NCBI GenBank assembly: GCA_902613275.1
Contig: CACMGM010000001.1
Coordinates: forward strand, 1-64,000
Direction of reading: 5' to 3'
Length of the DNA: 64,000 bases
Source of the DNA: an uncultured Alphaproteobacteria bacterium
GTDB taxonomy: Bacteria; Pseudomonadota; Alphaproteobacteria; HIMB59; GCA-002718135
Part shown: piece after piece, positions 55,110 to 63,788 of the stretch
Position numbering within the stretch: the first letter of the stretch is position 1
Layout: each line of letters begins with the position of its first letter
Translations under genes and position numbers: made by a program
The notes under the pieces: generated by a model
What the model was told of the DNA's origin: nothing
Databases searched by the model: none
What the model saw: the letters and a program-made list of their open reading frames with translations, nothing else

Positions 55110-56211
55110 TTAACTTATTTATACGACTCACACTCACATCATAAGGGCTAAAATCATGAACAATTTCTTTAAGATGTATATTAATTGAGTTAATTTGAGT
55201 TTCTTGTTTTTTTCTATCATTAAATAAATTTAGAAAAATATTTAATAACTTTTTTTCATTTAAATTTGAGTTCACAACTTCTGGAATAATCATTTTGTTA
55301 CTTATAATATTTATAAGATTTGCGTATTTCACTCTTACAAAAGGCTTGATTAAAATTTCTGTAAAATAATTAAGTTTATAGATTACTATTTGAGGAATAT
55401 TCCTTTTGGCAATTTCTAAAGAGGCAGTACCAGAGCAAGTTATACTTATATAGACATCTTCATAATATTCATCAAATTTACTCATATCAGTTGAGATTAT
55501 AGTCTCAGTTTTCCATTGCTTAGTATTTTCTTTAATTAAAGAGGCAAGATGAGGCAAAGTTGGAATAAATATTTTATAATTAAGATTATTATTAGATATG
55601 TATTTTTCAATATAACTGTAATATTTCATAAGTTTTAATACTTCATTTTGTCTACTACCTGGTAAAAAAGAGAGGTACTGATATTTACCTTTATTCTCTC
55701 TTTTTTTTATATGAAAAATTGGATGTCCAATAAAAGTTTTATTTATATTATCAAAATTGAAATATTTTTTTTCAAAATTAAATAATAGAAAAATTTCATC
55801 AAAAATATTTGCAAATTTCCTTGCCCTATATGATCTCCAAGCCCAAACAGTTGGAGCAACTACATGTATTATTTTATTGTTATAATTTGATTTTCTTAAT
55901 TGGTTTACAAGGTTATAATTAAAATCTGGTGAGTCTATAGTTAAAACTAAATCATAATCATTTTTAATTATATAATTTTTTAATCTTCTTATCATTTTTA
56001 AATATTTTGAAATTGAAAGTATTATTTCAAAAAGCCCAATAGATTTAAATTCTGATAAATCATAAATTTTATTAGAAATATATTTTTCGGATTGTTTGCC
56101 GCAAACTCCATCAAATTGATATTTATCTATATTCATTCTTGATAAAATATTTGAGCAAATATTTTCACCAGATTGTTCCGTACAACAAACAAAAATTTTT
56201 ATTTTTTTCAA
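55084..56211 (-). CDS. lpxB: Lipid-A-disaccharide synthase, TTG start
   Basis: Joins UDP-2,3-diacylglucosamine and lipid X into the lipid A disaccharide. The 375 residues show the GT19 features: [13 protein letters not shown] near the start, [76 protein letters not shown] and [23 protein letters not shown]. The start is TTG at 56211, overlapping the lpxI stop as TTGA; no better in-frame ATG is nearby. The convergent gltA overlaps its 3' end by 26 nt. Confidence 0.94.
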   Translation of the reverse strand: MKKIKIFVCCTEQSGENICSNILSRMNIDKYQFDGVCGKQSEKYISNKIYDLSEFKSIGLFEIILSISKYLKMIRRLKNYIIKNDYDLVLTIDSPDFNYNLVNQLRKSNYNNKIIHVVAPTVWAWRSYRARKFANIFDEIFLLFNFEKKYFNFDNINKTFIGHPIFHIKKRENKGKYQYLSFLPGSRQNEVLKLMKYYSYIEKYISNNNLNYKIFIPTLPHLASLIKENTKQWKTETIISTDMSKFDEYYEDVYISITCSGTASLEIAKRNIPQIVIYKLNYFTEILIKPFVRVKYANLINIISNKMIIPEVVNSNLNEKKLLNIFLNLFNDRKKQETQINSINIHLKEIVHDFSPYDVSVSRINKLINPSSKAN

Positions 56212-57020
56212 TTTAGATCTACTGATGAGATAAATAAATTATTTTGAGAAGCAAAATCAATAATTTTTTTCTTATCTAAAATTAAACATTTATTTTTTTG
56301 CAAAAATACTCCTTCATAATTATATTTTTTTAAATTTTTTATTGTATCTAAGCCAATTAAAGGAATATCAATTAGATTACTCTGGTTTTGTTTTGAAAAT
56401 TTAAATAGTACACCATTATCATCTTTTCTTTTATATTCTTTACATCTTTTTAACAATTCATCTGTTCCTTCTATAGCTTCTAATCCTAAAACTAATTGAT
56501 TTTGAATTATCATAGCCTGACCAACATCTAATTTCTTATAAATTTGATATATTGATTTTGCTTTTTTTAAATTTAGAATTGAATTTTTAGAAGGCTTGAT
56601 TTTTGTTAAATTTAATTCAGTCGAAAATAATTCCTTGCAATATTTAGTCCAATTAAAAAAAATATATCCTTTAGTTTCAAAGTATTTTTTTAAACTCATT
56701 AAAAGATTGTTGTCACCTTTTTTTTCTAATAAAAGACTTTTAGCAAGTAACAATGTCGGCAAATCAAAACCTAAATCTTTAATACCAGGTCTTTTTATAC
56801 TTCCTGCAAATATTATATGTTTTATTTTATTTGAATCTAAAACTTTAAAGATTTTTTTTACTGATAAAATATCTAAATCTTCTACATGATGATTGTTATA
56901 AAATTTATTATTTTTATTATTTAAAGATAAAAATGTAACATCATAATTTTTGCTTAAAAGTGATTTACCAATATATAGAGGCAAATTACCATCCCCAGCA
57001 ATTATTCCTATTTTAGTCAT
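56208..57020 (-). CDS. lpxI: UDP-2,3-diacylglucosamine pyrophosphatase LpxI
   Basis: Makes lipid X from UDP-2,3-diacylglucosamine. LpxI is the alphaproteobacterial alternative to LpxH. From ATG 57020 the protein has 270 residues, with KIGIIAGDGNLPLYIGKSL at the start, HIIFAGSIKRPGIKDLGFD in the middle, VGQAMIIQNQLVLGLEAIEG and FSKQNQSNLIDIPLIGLDTI to the end. An in-frame TTG at 57026 is the only more upstream option. Position between lpxA and lpxB supports the call. It overlaps lpxA by 8 nt and lpxB by 4 nt. Confidence 0.92.
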   Translation of the reverse strand: MTKIGIIAGDGNLPLYIGKSLLSKNYDVTFLSLNNKNNKFYNNHHVEDLDILSVKKIFKVLDSNKIKHIIFAGSIKRPGIKDLGFDLPTLLLAKSLLLEKKGDNNLLMSLKKYFETKGYIFFNWTKYCKELFSTELNLTKIKPSKNSILNLKKAKSIYQIYKKLDVGQAMIIQNQLVLGLEAIEGTDELLKRCKEYKRKDDNGVLFKFSKQNQSNLIDIPLIGLDTIKNLKKYNYEGVFLQKNKCLILDKKKIIDFASQNNLFISSVDLN

Positions 57021-57798
57021 TTTCAAAAGTGTTAATACCTCTTTTTGAATTTGAGTTCAGAAATTCAATTAATTCATTAATTTCTAAAATTTCAGAGCTT
57101 TTAACAAAATTATTTTTAATATTATTTTCAATTGTATCATTTTGATCAAAAATAATTTTTATATGATTTTTAATTTCATTTATAGTTTTAGATGTTAAAC
57201 CTTTTCTTTTTAATCCAATGAGGTTTAAGCTTTTCAAATTTTCTCTTATTCCTGTATACAAACCATATGGAATGATATCTTTTTCAACACCACTCATACC
57301 ACCAATCATTGCATATTTTCCTATTCTAACAAATTGATGAATTGCTGAATTACCTCCTAAAATTGCATTATTATCAATTTCTACATGTCCAGCAAGAGTG
57401 GCATTATTGGCTAAAATAACATTTGATTTAATAATACAATCATGTGCCACATGCGAACCTGCCATAAATAAACAATTATCAGCTATAATTGTATTTAAGC
57501 CTCCACCAGATGTTCCTGGATTTACAGTAACATTTTCTCTAAATTTATTATTGCTTCCTATTTTTAAAAAAGACTTTTCTTTATTATATTTTAAATCTTG
57601 TGGTTCTGAACCTATTGAGCAAAATGGGTAAAATGAGTTATTATCTTTAATACTAGTATTGCCAGTAATAGAAACATGAGAAATTAGATTATTGTCTTTT
57701 CCAATTTTAACCCCATCACCTATAACACAAAAAGGACCAATATTTGTTGATTCATGTATATCTGTATTTTTTGAAACTACAGCCGATGGATGTATCAT
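57013..57798 (-). CDS. lpxA: UDP-N-acetylglucosamine O-acyltransferase LpxA
   Basis: First step of lipid A synthesis: transfers a hydroxyacyl chain from ACP to UDP-GlcNAc. The 261 residues form a left-handed beta-helix of hexapeptide repeats (about 1-185) with the catalytic histidine in AGSHVAHDCIIKSN, and HQFVRIGKYAMIGGMSGVEK and IPYGLYTGIRENLKSLNLIG at the end of the helix. A C-terminal helical domain (about 190-261) follows. The length is typical. A 60-bp spacer separates it from fabZ. Confidence 0.96.
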   Translation of the reverse strand: MIHPSAVVSKNTDIHESTNIGPFCVIGDGVKIGKDNNLISHVSITGNTSIKDNNSFYPFCSIGSEPQDLKYNKEKSFLKIGSNNKFRENVTVNPGTSGGGLNTIIADNCLFMAGSHVAHDCIIKSNVILANNATLAGHVEIDNNAILGGNSAIHQFVRIGKYAMIGGMSGVEKDIIPYGLYTGIRENLKSLNLIGLKRKGLTSKTINEIKNHIKIIFDQNDTIENNIKNNFVKSSEILEINELIEFLNSNSKRGINTFEND

Positions 57799-57858
57799 AT
57801 AAAATCGATTATTAAATTAACAATATACAACTTTAAATAAATAATATGTTTCTAATTA

Positions 57859-58293
57859 TTACTTATATGTAATCATTGCTGAAAACTCTGCTTCACTAAC
57901 TTTATTATTATCTTTGAAGCATGTACCTTCAAATTTATAAACATCTCTAACACTATTTAAAAACTTTACATCAAATGTTACCCTATCATTTGGTAAAATT
58001 GGTCTTCTAAATTTTGCTTTATTTACACTCATAAATAAAACTGATTTTTCTTTATATTCTTTTAGTTTATATGAAACAACTATCCCTGCCGTTTGAGCCA
58101 TTGCTTCGACTATTATCACACCTGGTACAATAGGATTATTTGGGAAATGACCTTTAAAAAAATATTCATCTTTTGAAAATAGCTTTTCAGATTTACCATG
58201 CTCACCAGATTTTATAATTTCACAACTATCAACAAATAAAAAGGGGTCTCTATGTGGTATTAGTTCTTTTATTGCTTCTAAATTTAAATTCAT
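57859..58293 (-). CDS. fabZ: 3-hydroxyacyl-[acyl-carrier-protein] dehydratase FabZ
   Basis: Dehydrates 3-hydroxyacyl-ACP in fatty acid elongation; it competes with LpxA and LpxD for the same acyl-ACP. The 144 residues contain LIPHRDPFLFVDSC and the catalytic pair in FFKGHFPNNPIVPGVIIVEA (His) and AMAQTAG (Glu just before). Hot-dog fold, normal length. It shares one base with the lpxD stop, and the lpxD-fabZ-lpxA order is conserved in proteobacteria. Confidence 0.96.
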   Translation of the reverse strand: MNLNLEAIKELIPHRDPFLFVDSCEIIKSGEHGKSEKLFSKDEYFFKGHFPNNPIVPGVIIVEAMAQTAGIVVSYKLKEYKEKSVLFMSVNKAKFRRPILPNDRVTFDVKFLNSVRDVYKFEGTCFKDNNKVSEAEFSAMITYK

Positions 58294-59276
58294 TATCTTA
58301 AACTATTTTTAATTATTTCTTTTTTCCATAATTTAATATTTTTAGCAGGAAAACCAGCAACAATTTCATTGTTTGAGATGTTTTTAGTTACTCCACTTTT
58401 AGCTGCTATAGTAACGTTATCTCCTATAACTAAATGCCCAGCTATACCGGCCTGACCTCCTATTTTTACATACTCTCCAATATTTGTACTGCCAGCTATG
58501 CCAACTTGAGCGGCTATAATTGCAAAATTTCCAATGCAGACATTATGAGCTATTTGAACTAAATTATCAATATTTGAATAATCTCCAATTATTGTTTGAT
58601 CAAACACTGCTCGATCAATAGTAGTATTGGACCCAATAGAACAATTTTTTCCAATTGCTACTATACCACTATGATATATTTTTTGCTTTGTTTTCATTTC
58701 AAAACCAAATCCTGTACCCCCAATTCTTGCACCAGATTGAATAACACAACCTTCTTTTATAATTGCATTAGAAATAGATACATTATCATGAATGATTGTA
58801 TTCTTATCAATTACAACATTTGGTCCAACACAAGAATTGGAACCTATGTATACATTTTCATAAATTTCAGTATTTATATCAATTGTTGTAAATTGATTAA
58901 TCTGGACATTCTTATGTATTTTACTTTTGGAATTGATTATGGTATTTTTCGATAAAACACCATTTGATTTTAAATCCTCATTACTAAAAATGTTACTTAC
59001 TAAAGCTAATGCTAAATAGGGGTCATCTACAATAATTGGCTCACAACTCTTAGGAAGATTTTTAACAAATTTAGCTTGTATTAAGCATGCTTTTGCTTTG
59101 GTATAAGTTAAATAATTTATATATTTCTGATTTGAAAAAAAAGTTAAATCAGAATTTGTAGAATTTGAAAGTGTTTTAATACTTGAAAAATTTTCATTTT
59201 TAGAAATTTTAGAATTAACTTCTATTAAATTACTTTCTAATAAATCTTTAATTTCAATGTATTTAATTTTTTTCAA
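58293..59276 (-). CDS. lpxD: UDP-3-O-acylglucosamine N-acyltransferase LpxD, TTG start
   Basis: Third step of lipid A synthesis: N-acylation of UDP-3-O-acylglucosamine. The 327 residues have an N-terminal uridine-binding domain (about 1-100, with SNSTNSDLTFFSNQKYINYL) and a hexapeptide beta-helix with the catalytic histidine in NLVQIAHNVCIGNFAII and GIAGSTNIGEYVKIGGQAGI. The start is TTG 59276, overlapping the skp-like gene by 14 nt; no in-frame ATG lies early enough to keep the first helix. It sits in the conserved skp-lpxD-fabZ-lpxA order. Confidence 0.95.
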   Translation of the reverse strand: MKKIKYIEIKDLLESNLIEVNSKISKNENFSSIKTLSNSTNSDLTFFSNQKYINYLTYTKAKACLIQAKFVKNLPKSCEPIIVDDPYLALALVSNIFSNEDLKSNGVLSKNTIINSKSKIHKNVQINQFTTIDINTEIYENVYIGSNSCVGPNVVIDKNTIIHDNVSISNAIIKEGCVIQSGARIGGTGFGFEMKTKQKIYHSGIVAIGKNCSIGSNTTIDRAVFDQTIIGDYSNIDNLVQIAHNVCIGNFAIIAAQVGIAGSTNIGEYVKIGGQAGIAGHLVIGDNVTIAAKSGVTKNISNNEIVAGFPAKNIKLWKKEIIKNSLR

Positions 59277-59796
59277 AATCTTTATATTTCAATTCAATAT
59301 TTAATTTTTCTAATTCATCACTTATATAATTTGTTATATCTAATGAATTTGATGCAATTAAATAACTAGTCGAATCTAAAATTAAATCAACACTATTTTT
59401 AGTTGCATAATTTTCCAGTAATATAATAATTTCTTTTAATAGCAATTCCCTTATATTAATTAATTGTTCTTGATAATGCATATTAAATTCTTCAATTTGC
59501 ATTGTAAATTCAGATAATTGATTGTTATAGTCTTGTATTTGTAAGTTTATTTCATTTTCATTTAGTATTAATTTAGAATTTTCAATTTCTTTTAATTTTA
59601 ATTGTAATTCATTTTCTTTTTCCTCAAATTTCTTTAAATATTTTTCTTGATTTGATTCAATATCACTTATTAAATCTCTATATGAGCTATTTTCATCTAT
59701 TAAAGATTGTATATTTATTACAGCAATGGTGTCTGCAAAAATATTAAAAGATAATAAATTGAAATATAAGAAAAATGTAAAATATATTAATCTCAA
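59263..59796 (-). CDS. Skp/OmpH-like periplasmic chaperone, TTG start
   Basis: The 177 residues begin with a signal peptide (about 1-21, ending NIFADT) and IAVINIQSLIDENSSYRDLI, then a long charged coiled coil (about 45-125; EKYLKKFEEKENELQLKLKE) and a C-terminal beta part (NSVDLILDSTSYLIASNSLD). This is the Skp/OmpH architecture: holdase for outer-membrane proteins on their way to BamA. The start is TTG, overlapping the bamA stop as TTGA (59793-59796). The position between bamA and lpxD supports the assignment. Confidence 0.9.
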   Translation of the reverse strand: MRLIYFTFFLYFNLLSFNIFADTIAVINIQSLIDENSSYRDLISDIESNQEKYLKKFEEKENELQLKLKEIENSKLILNENEINLQIQDYNNQLSEFTMQIEEFNMHYQEQLINIRELLLKEIIILLENYATKNSVDLILDSTSYLIASNSLDITNYISDELEKLNIELKYKDFEKN

Positions 59797-62063
59797 TCTA
59801 AATTTCCTATTGAGAATAAAAACATTCTTTTAATATCATATTCTTCATCAATCACTGGAAATCCCCATGTGAAACCTATGGGGCCTATAGGTGAATAATA
59901 TTTAATTCCAAAACCAACAGAGGATCTAATATTATTATCAGCTTGAGTTGGTTTAGTTTTATTTTCCCAAACTAAACCATAATCATTAAATAAATTTAAA
60001 TAAAATGGAAAATCAGATTGTTTTGTTATTTCATAAGAGTAATCAAGCTTGACTACAGCAATATTATTACCTCCAACATATGATGTCCTTGAGTTTCTTG
60101 GACCTGCACCGTAACTATCAAATCCCCTCAACCATCTACCACCAAGTGCAAATTTATCATCAGTTAGTATATCTTTATTATTTAAAGATAATATATTTCC
60201 AAATTTTCCTTGAACTGAATATATACTATAATTTCTGTTATGAAATTTTTTGATATTTAATAAATTTCTGACAAAACCATTGTTTGAGCTTGTGGGAGTT
60301 TCTATTGTATTATTAAAATTTAAATAATTACCTGATTTCGGAATTAATCTTGAATCTAGCGTAGTATATCTAAAGTTATTTTTAATTAAATAACTTATAT
60401 TTGAACCTGAAGAATCTAAAATTGTATTAGCCACAGTTGAAGAATTAGTAATTTTATAATCTTTAAGAGCATATTCAATGTCTATGTTATGAGTTAAAAG
60501 TTTATTAATTTTATATCCAATACCTATTCCTGATGTAAAAGTATCTAATTTATACGAACTTGCTTTTGAAAAATCCTGCTGTTTATAGTTAATACTATAA
60601 CTTATATCGACATCATTTTCATAAGAAAGTCTATCTGTTGTAATTAATTTGAATTGATTTTTATCCTCGGAAGTATTTAATAATACGTCCAATGATCGAC
60701 CAGTACCATAAAAATTTCTTTCTCTTAATCCAGTAACTATAGCAAAGCCATCAAGAGTGCCGATTGATACGCCAGCGTTAAATGTTCCAGTTTGTTTTTC
60801 TTCAACTTCAATAATTAAATTTACATTATTTTCATCTATTACCTCTTGTTTTAATTCTACCGAATTGAATAAATTCAAAGAAATTAATTTTTCCCTAATG
60901 GATTTTAATTGACTTTCATATATTGCATCCCCTTCAATAATTTCCAACTCCCGTCTAATTACATAATCAAAAGTTCTTGAATTACCTAAAATATTAATTT
61001 GATTGGCATATTTTGGATTAATTGGAAGAATTTGAAATAAAATATCTACATTATTGTTTTGTTTTTTTTCAAAGGAATTTATTTCAAAAAAATCTGTATC
61101 ATTTTCAAAAATTATTGAAGTAATTATTTTTTCTAGATTTTTAATCTGTTCTAATGAAAAGATCGTTTGATTATCTAAAAATATATTTATTTCATTATCA
61201 ATAATATCTAAAGTGTTTTGCTTTAAGATATTTTCACTATCATTTATGCTAATTTTCGATAAAGAATATAATTCACCTTCTGTAACATTAAAGTATATAT
61301 TTACTTTATTAGATTCTAAAAATTCAATTTTTGATTTAACGTCTACATCAATAAAACCTTTATTTTTAAAGAAATTAGTAATTATATATTCGTCTCTTTC
61401 TACAACTTCAGGTTTAAAATTATTGTTAGCAAATATATTTCTAAATGTTTTTGTTTTAGATCTAATAATTTGTCTTATTTCTTGGTTTAAATTCGAAAAA
61501 TTAGAGTTAATAATTATTTTATTTATTTTAGTGATTTCTCCTTCATCAATTGTAAAAGATAAATCAACAGTGTTATTTTCTTCATAATTCTTTACTGTAT
61601 AATCAATATTCACATTATTAAATCCAAAAGATTGATATATTTTTTTTAATTCATTTATAAATATGCTAATTGATTTTTCATTAAATTTAGAAAAATTAAG
61701 GTCTGAAATAATTAATTCTAAATCATCATCTTTTAATCTTTCATTATTCTCAAAATAAATTTTATCAATATTTGGAAACTCTTTCACAACTATTAAAAAT
61801 TTATTATTTTCTACTTTTACTTTTACATCTGAAAAAAGATTTAAGCTACTTAATAACTGTATAATATCATTAGTATATTCTTTATTTGGTTTATCAGGAA
61901 TATCTCTTAAAATAGAAATAATAACATCTGAATCTGTAAATTGATTACCTTGTATTTCAAAAGATATTTCATTAGAGTATAAAATTTTAGATATTAATAA
62001 AGTGAATAAAAATATAACTATATTATATTTTAAATTTAAGTAATTTTTTTTCAATTTCCTCAT
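59793..62063 (-). CDS. bamA: Outer membrane protein assembly factor BamA
   Basis: Central outer-membrane beta-barrel of the BAM complex. The 756 residues have a signal peptide (about 1-30), five POTRA domains (to about 420; for example EISFEIQGNQFTDSDVIISI at the first and LNLFNSVELKQEVIDENNVN at the last) and a C-terminal barrel with GGRWLRGFDSYGAGPRN, whose Arg-Gly-Phe motif is conserved in loop 6, and YYSPIGPIGFTWGFPV. The final strand ends RMFLFSIGNLD: the last residue is Asp rather than the usual terminal Phe or Trp. The ATG lies 41 nt inside dxr, and rseP, usually between dxr and bamA, is absent. Confidence 0.94.
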   Translation of the reverse strand: MRKLKKNYLNLKYNIVIFLFTLLISKILYSNEISFEIQGNQFTDSDVIISILRDIPDKPNKEYTNDIIQLLSSLNLFSDVKVKVENNKFLIVVKEFPNIDKIYFENNERLKDDDLELIISDLNFSKFNEKSISIFINELKKIYQSFGFNNVNIDYTVKNYEENNTVDLSFTIDEGEITKINKIIINSNFSNLNQEIRQIIRSKTKTFRNIFANNNFKPEVVERDEYIITNFFKNKGFIDVDVKSKIEFLESNKVNIYFNVTEGELYSLSKISINDSENILKQNTLDIIDNEINIFLDNQTIFSLEQIKNLEKIITSIIFENDTDFFEINSFEKKQNNNVDILFQILPINPKYANQINILGNSRTFDYVIRRELEIIEGDAIYESQLKSIREKLISLNLFNSVELKQEVIDENNVNLIIEVEEKQTGTFNAGVSIGTLDGFAIVTGLRERNFYGTGRSLDVLLNTSEDKNQFKLITTDRLSYENDVDISYSINYKQQDFSKASSYKLDTFTSGIGIGYKINKLLTHNIDIEYALKDYKITNSSTVANTILDSSGSNISYLIKNNFRYTTLDSRLIPKSGNYLNFNNTIETPTSSNNGFVRNLLNIKKFHNRNYSIYSVQGKFGNILSLNNKDILTDDKFALGGRWLRGFDSYGAGPRNSRTSYVGGNNIAVVKLDYSYEITKQSDFPFYLNLFNDYGLVWENKTKPTQADNNIRSSVGFGIKYYSPIGPIGFTWGFPVIDEEYDIKRMFLFSIGNLD

Positions 62064-63168
62064 GATATAATATTACATCTTTAATAGTGTTTACTGAATA
62101 ATTCAAATTTAAAGATGTTACTTTTTTAATTATTTTGTAAATATCTGTATATTTAATGAATTTATTTTTAAATAAATTAACAGCAAATTCATTTCCAATA
62201 TTAAATTTAATTAAATTTTGTGGAGAGTTTTTGTTTATTTTATTAAAATAATTATAAATAGGAAATGTATCCTGTTTGACTTTTTCGAAATTAAAATTAG
62301 TGTAATTTTTAATAAGTAAGTTTTTATCAATTTTATTAGATCTAACTTTTGAGTTTAAGAAAAAATTATAAATAGGAATCTTCATATCATTTTTAAATAA
62401 ATTAAACTGTGTGGTATAATTGTTATATTCAATTACAGAATGGACAATTGCCTCTGGATGTATCAAAATTTTTAACCTGTCAAAAGGTATATTAAATAAG
62501 TAGTGTGCTTCAATAAGTTCTAAACATTTATTTACTAAAGTAGCTGAATCTATACTATTTTTATAACCCATTTTCCATTTTGGGTGATTGATAGCTTGTG
62601 AAAATGTAACATTTTTTAAATTATTAAATTTTTTTTTATAGAAAGGACCTCCAGAGGCAGTCAGAATAACATTATCTATGTTTTTATAATCAATTTGATT
62701 TTTTTTAAAAAAATTAAACAAAGAAAAATGCTCAGAGTCTAAAGGAAAAATATTAGTTTTATCAAAATATTTTTTTTTTTTAAAAATATGACCTGCAGAA
62801 ACTATAGCTTCTTTACTAGCAATGCCAAGATTACTGGTATTATAAATAATTTGTTCAAGAAAATATAAGGATTTATAGCCTGAAATAGCAAGTATTGTTA
62901 AATCAGATTTACTAGAAAGTAAGTAATTAAGAAGTTCATTCAAATTCAAAATTTTAGTTTTTTTTATTTTTTTTGGTAATTTACCATTTTTTTCTAAATC
63001 ATAAAGAAAAGCATATTTAGGGTTATATTTATTAATTTGTTTTTTTAATAATTTATAATTTGATTTTGCACAAAGTAAATTTACTTTTAAATGATGGAAA
63101 TTTTTATCAATTAATTCTAATGATTTTAAACCTATAGTGCCTGTACTTCCAAAAATATTTATATTCAT
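62023..63168 (-). CDS. dxr: 1-deoxy-D-xylulose 5-phosphate reductoisomerase
   Basis: First committed step of the MEP isoprenoid pathway, shared with ispDF in this window. The 381 residues show the NADPH-binding IFGSTGTIGLKSLELI, LGIASKEAIVSAG, the metal site FPLDSEHFSLF (Asp, Glu), LTASGGPFYKKKF, MGYKNSIDSATLVNKCLELI with Glu ligand, and HPEAIVHSVIEY. Slightly shorter than average (about 390-400) but complete. The ATG shares one base with the cdsA stop. The gene runs 41 nt into bamA. Confidence 0.95.
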   Translation of the reverse strand: MNINIFGSTGTIGLKSLELIDKNFHHLKVNLLCAKSNYKLLKKQINKYNPKYAFLYDLEKNGKLPKKIKKTKILNLNELLNYLLSSKSDLTILAISGYKSLYFLEQIIYNTSNLGIASKEAIVSAGHIFKKKKYFDKTNIFPLDSEHFSLFNFFKKNQIDYKNIDNVILTASGGPFYKKKFNNLKNVTFSQAINHPKWKMGYKNSIDSATLVNKCLELIEAHYLFNIPFDRLKILIHPEAIVHSVIEYNNYTTQFNLFKNDMKIPIYNFFLNSKVRSNKIDKNLLIKNYTNFNFEKVKQDTFPIYNYFNKINKNSPQNLIKFNIGNEFAVNLFKNKFIKYTDIYKIIKKVTSLNLNYSVNTIKDVILYHEEIEKKLLKFKI

Positions 63169-63788
63169 TAAAGAAAGTTAATAGATATAGAATAAAAGAT
63201 AATTGAAAACAAAAAACTATCAAATCTATCAAATATACCTCCATGACCAGGTATTAATAAGCTTGAATTTTTTAAATTATTTTTTCTTTTGAAATAAGAC
63301 TCTATAATATCCCCTAAAAAAGCAAAAATAATAACAAATAAAATATATATTATCTCAGTAATATTTATCTCAAACTGTAAAAAATTAAAAAGAATTAAGC
63401 TAAAAATTAAAGAAAAGAAAATTCCACCAATTAAACCTTCAATTGTTTTATGTGGACTAATTTTAATTAATTTATTTTTCCCCAGGGTTTTACCAAAAAT
63501 ATAAGAAAAGGTATCAAATACAACTACAATAAAAACAAAAATATTAAATTTAAGAAAATTGTCTTCATTAAAATCAACAAGTAAAAAAAATACTAAAGAA
63601 ATAATAATATAAATTAACGGATAAAGTTTATATTTCTCAAAGTATAAATAAATCTCAAAAAATATAAGTAAATATAAAAATAAAATTAAATAAAAAACAA
63701 AATTAAAATTTAAAAACGTGATTAATATATATGACACAATAAATAAAATAGAAAATAAAGATCTTAAGAAAAAATTTTTATAATCCAT
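63168..63788 (-). CDS. cdsA: Phosphatidate cytidylyltransferase
   Basis: Makes CDP-diacylglycerol from phosphatidate and CTP. The 206 residues have about six membrane helices and end with the family signature: GDIIESYFKRKNNLKNSS followed by LLIPGHGGIFDRFDSFLFS. Most CdsA proteins are about 260-280 residues; this one is short, mainly because of reduced N-terminal helices, but retains the catalytic C-terminal part. Position between uppS and dxr is conserved. The ATG overlaps the uppS stop by 11 nt. Confidence 0.93.
   Translation of the reverse strand: MDYKNFFLRSLFSILFIVSYILITFLNFNFVFYLILFLYLLIFFEIYLYFEKYKLYPLIYIIISLVFFLLVDFNEDNFLKFNIFVFIVVVFDTFSYIFGKTLGKNKLIKISPHKTIEGLIGGIFFSLIFSLILFNFLQFEINITEIIYILFVIIFAFLGDIIESYFKRKNNLKNSSLLIPGHGGIFDRFDSFLFSIIFYSISINFL

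Noticed and set aside
58596..58955. 119-residue Asn/Cys/Tyr-rich plus-strand frame opposite lpxD
   Set aside because: It mirrors the hexapeptide repeats of lpxD; the repetitive composition is a by-product of the beta-helix code on the other strand.
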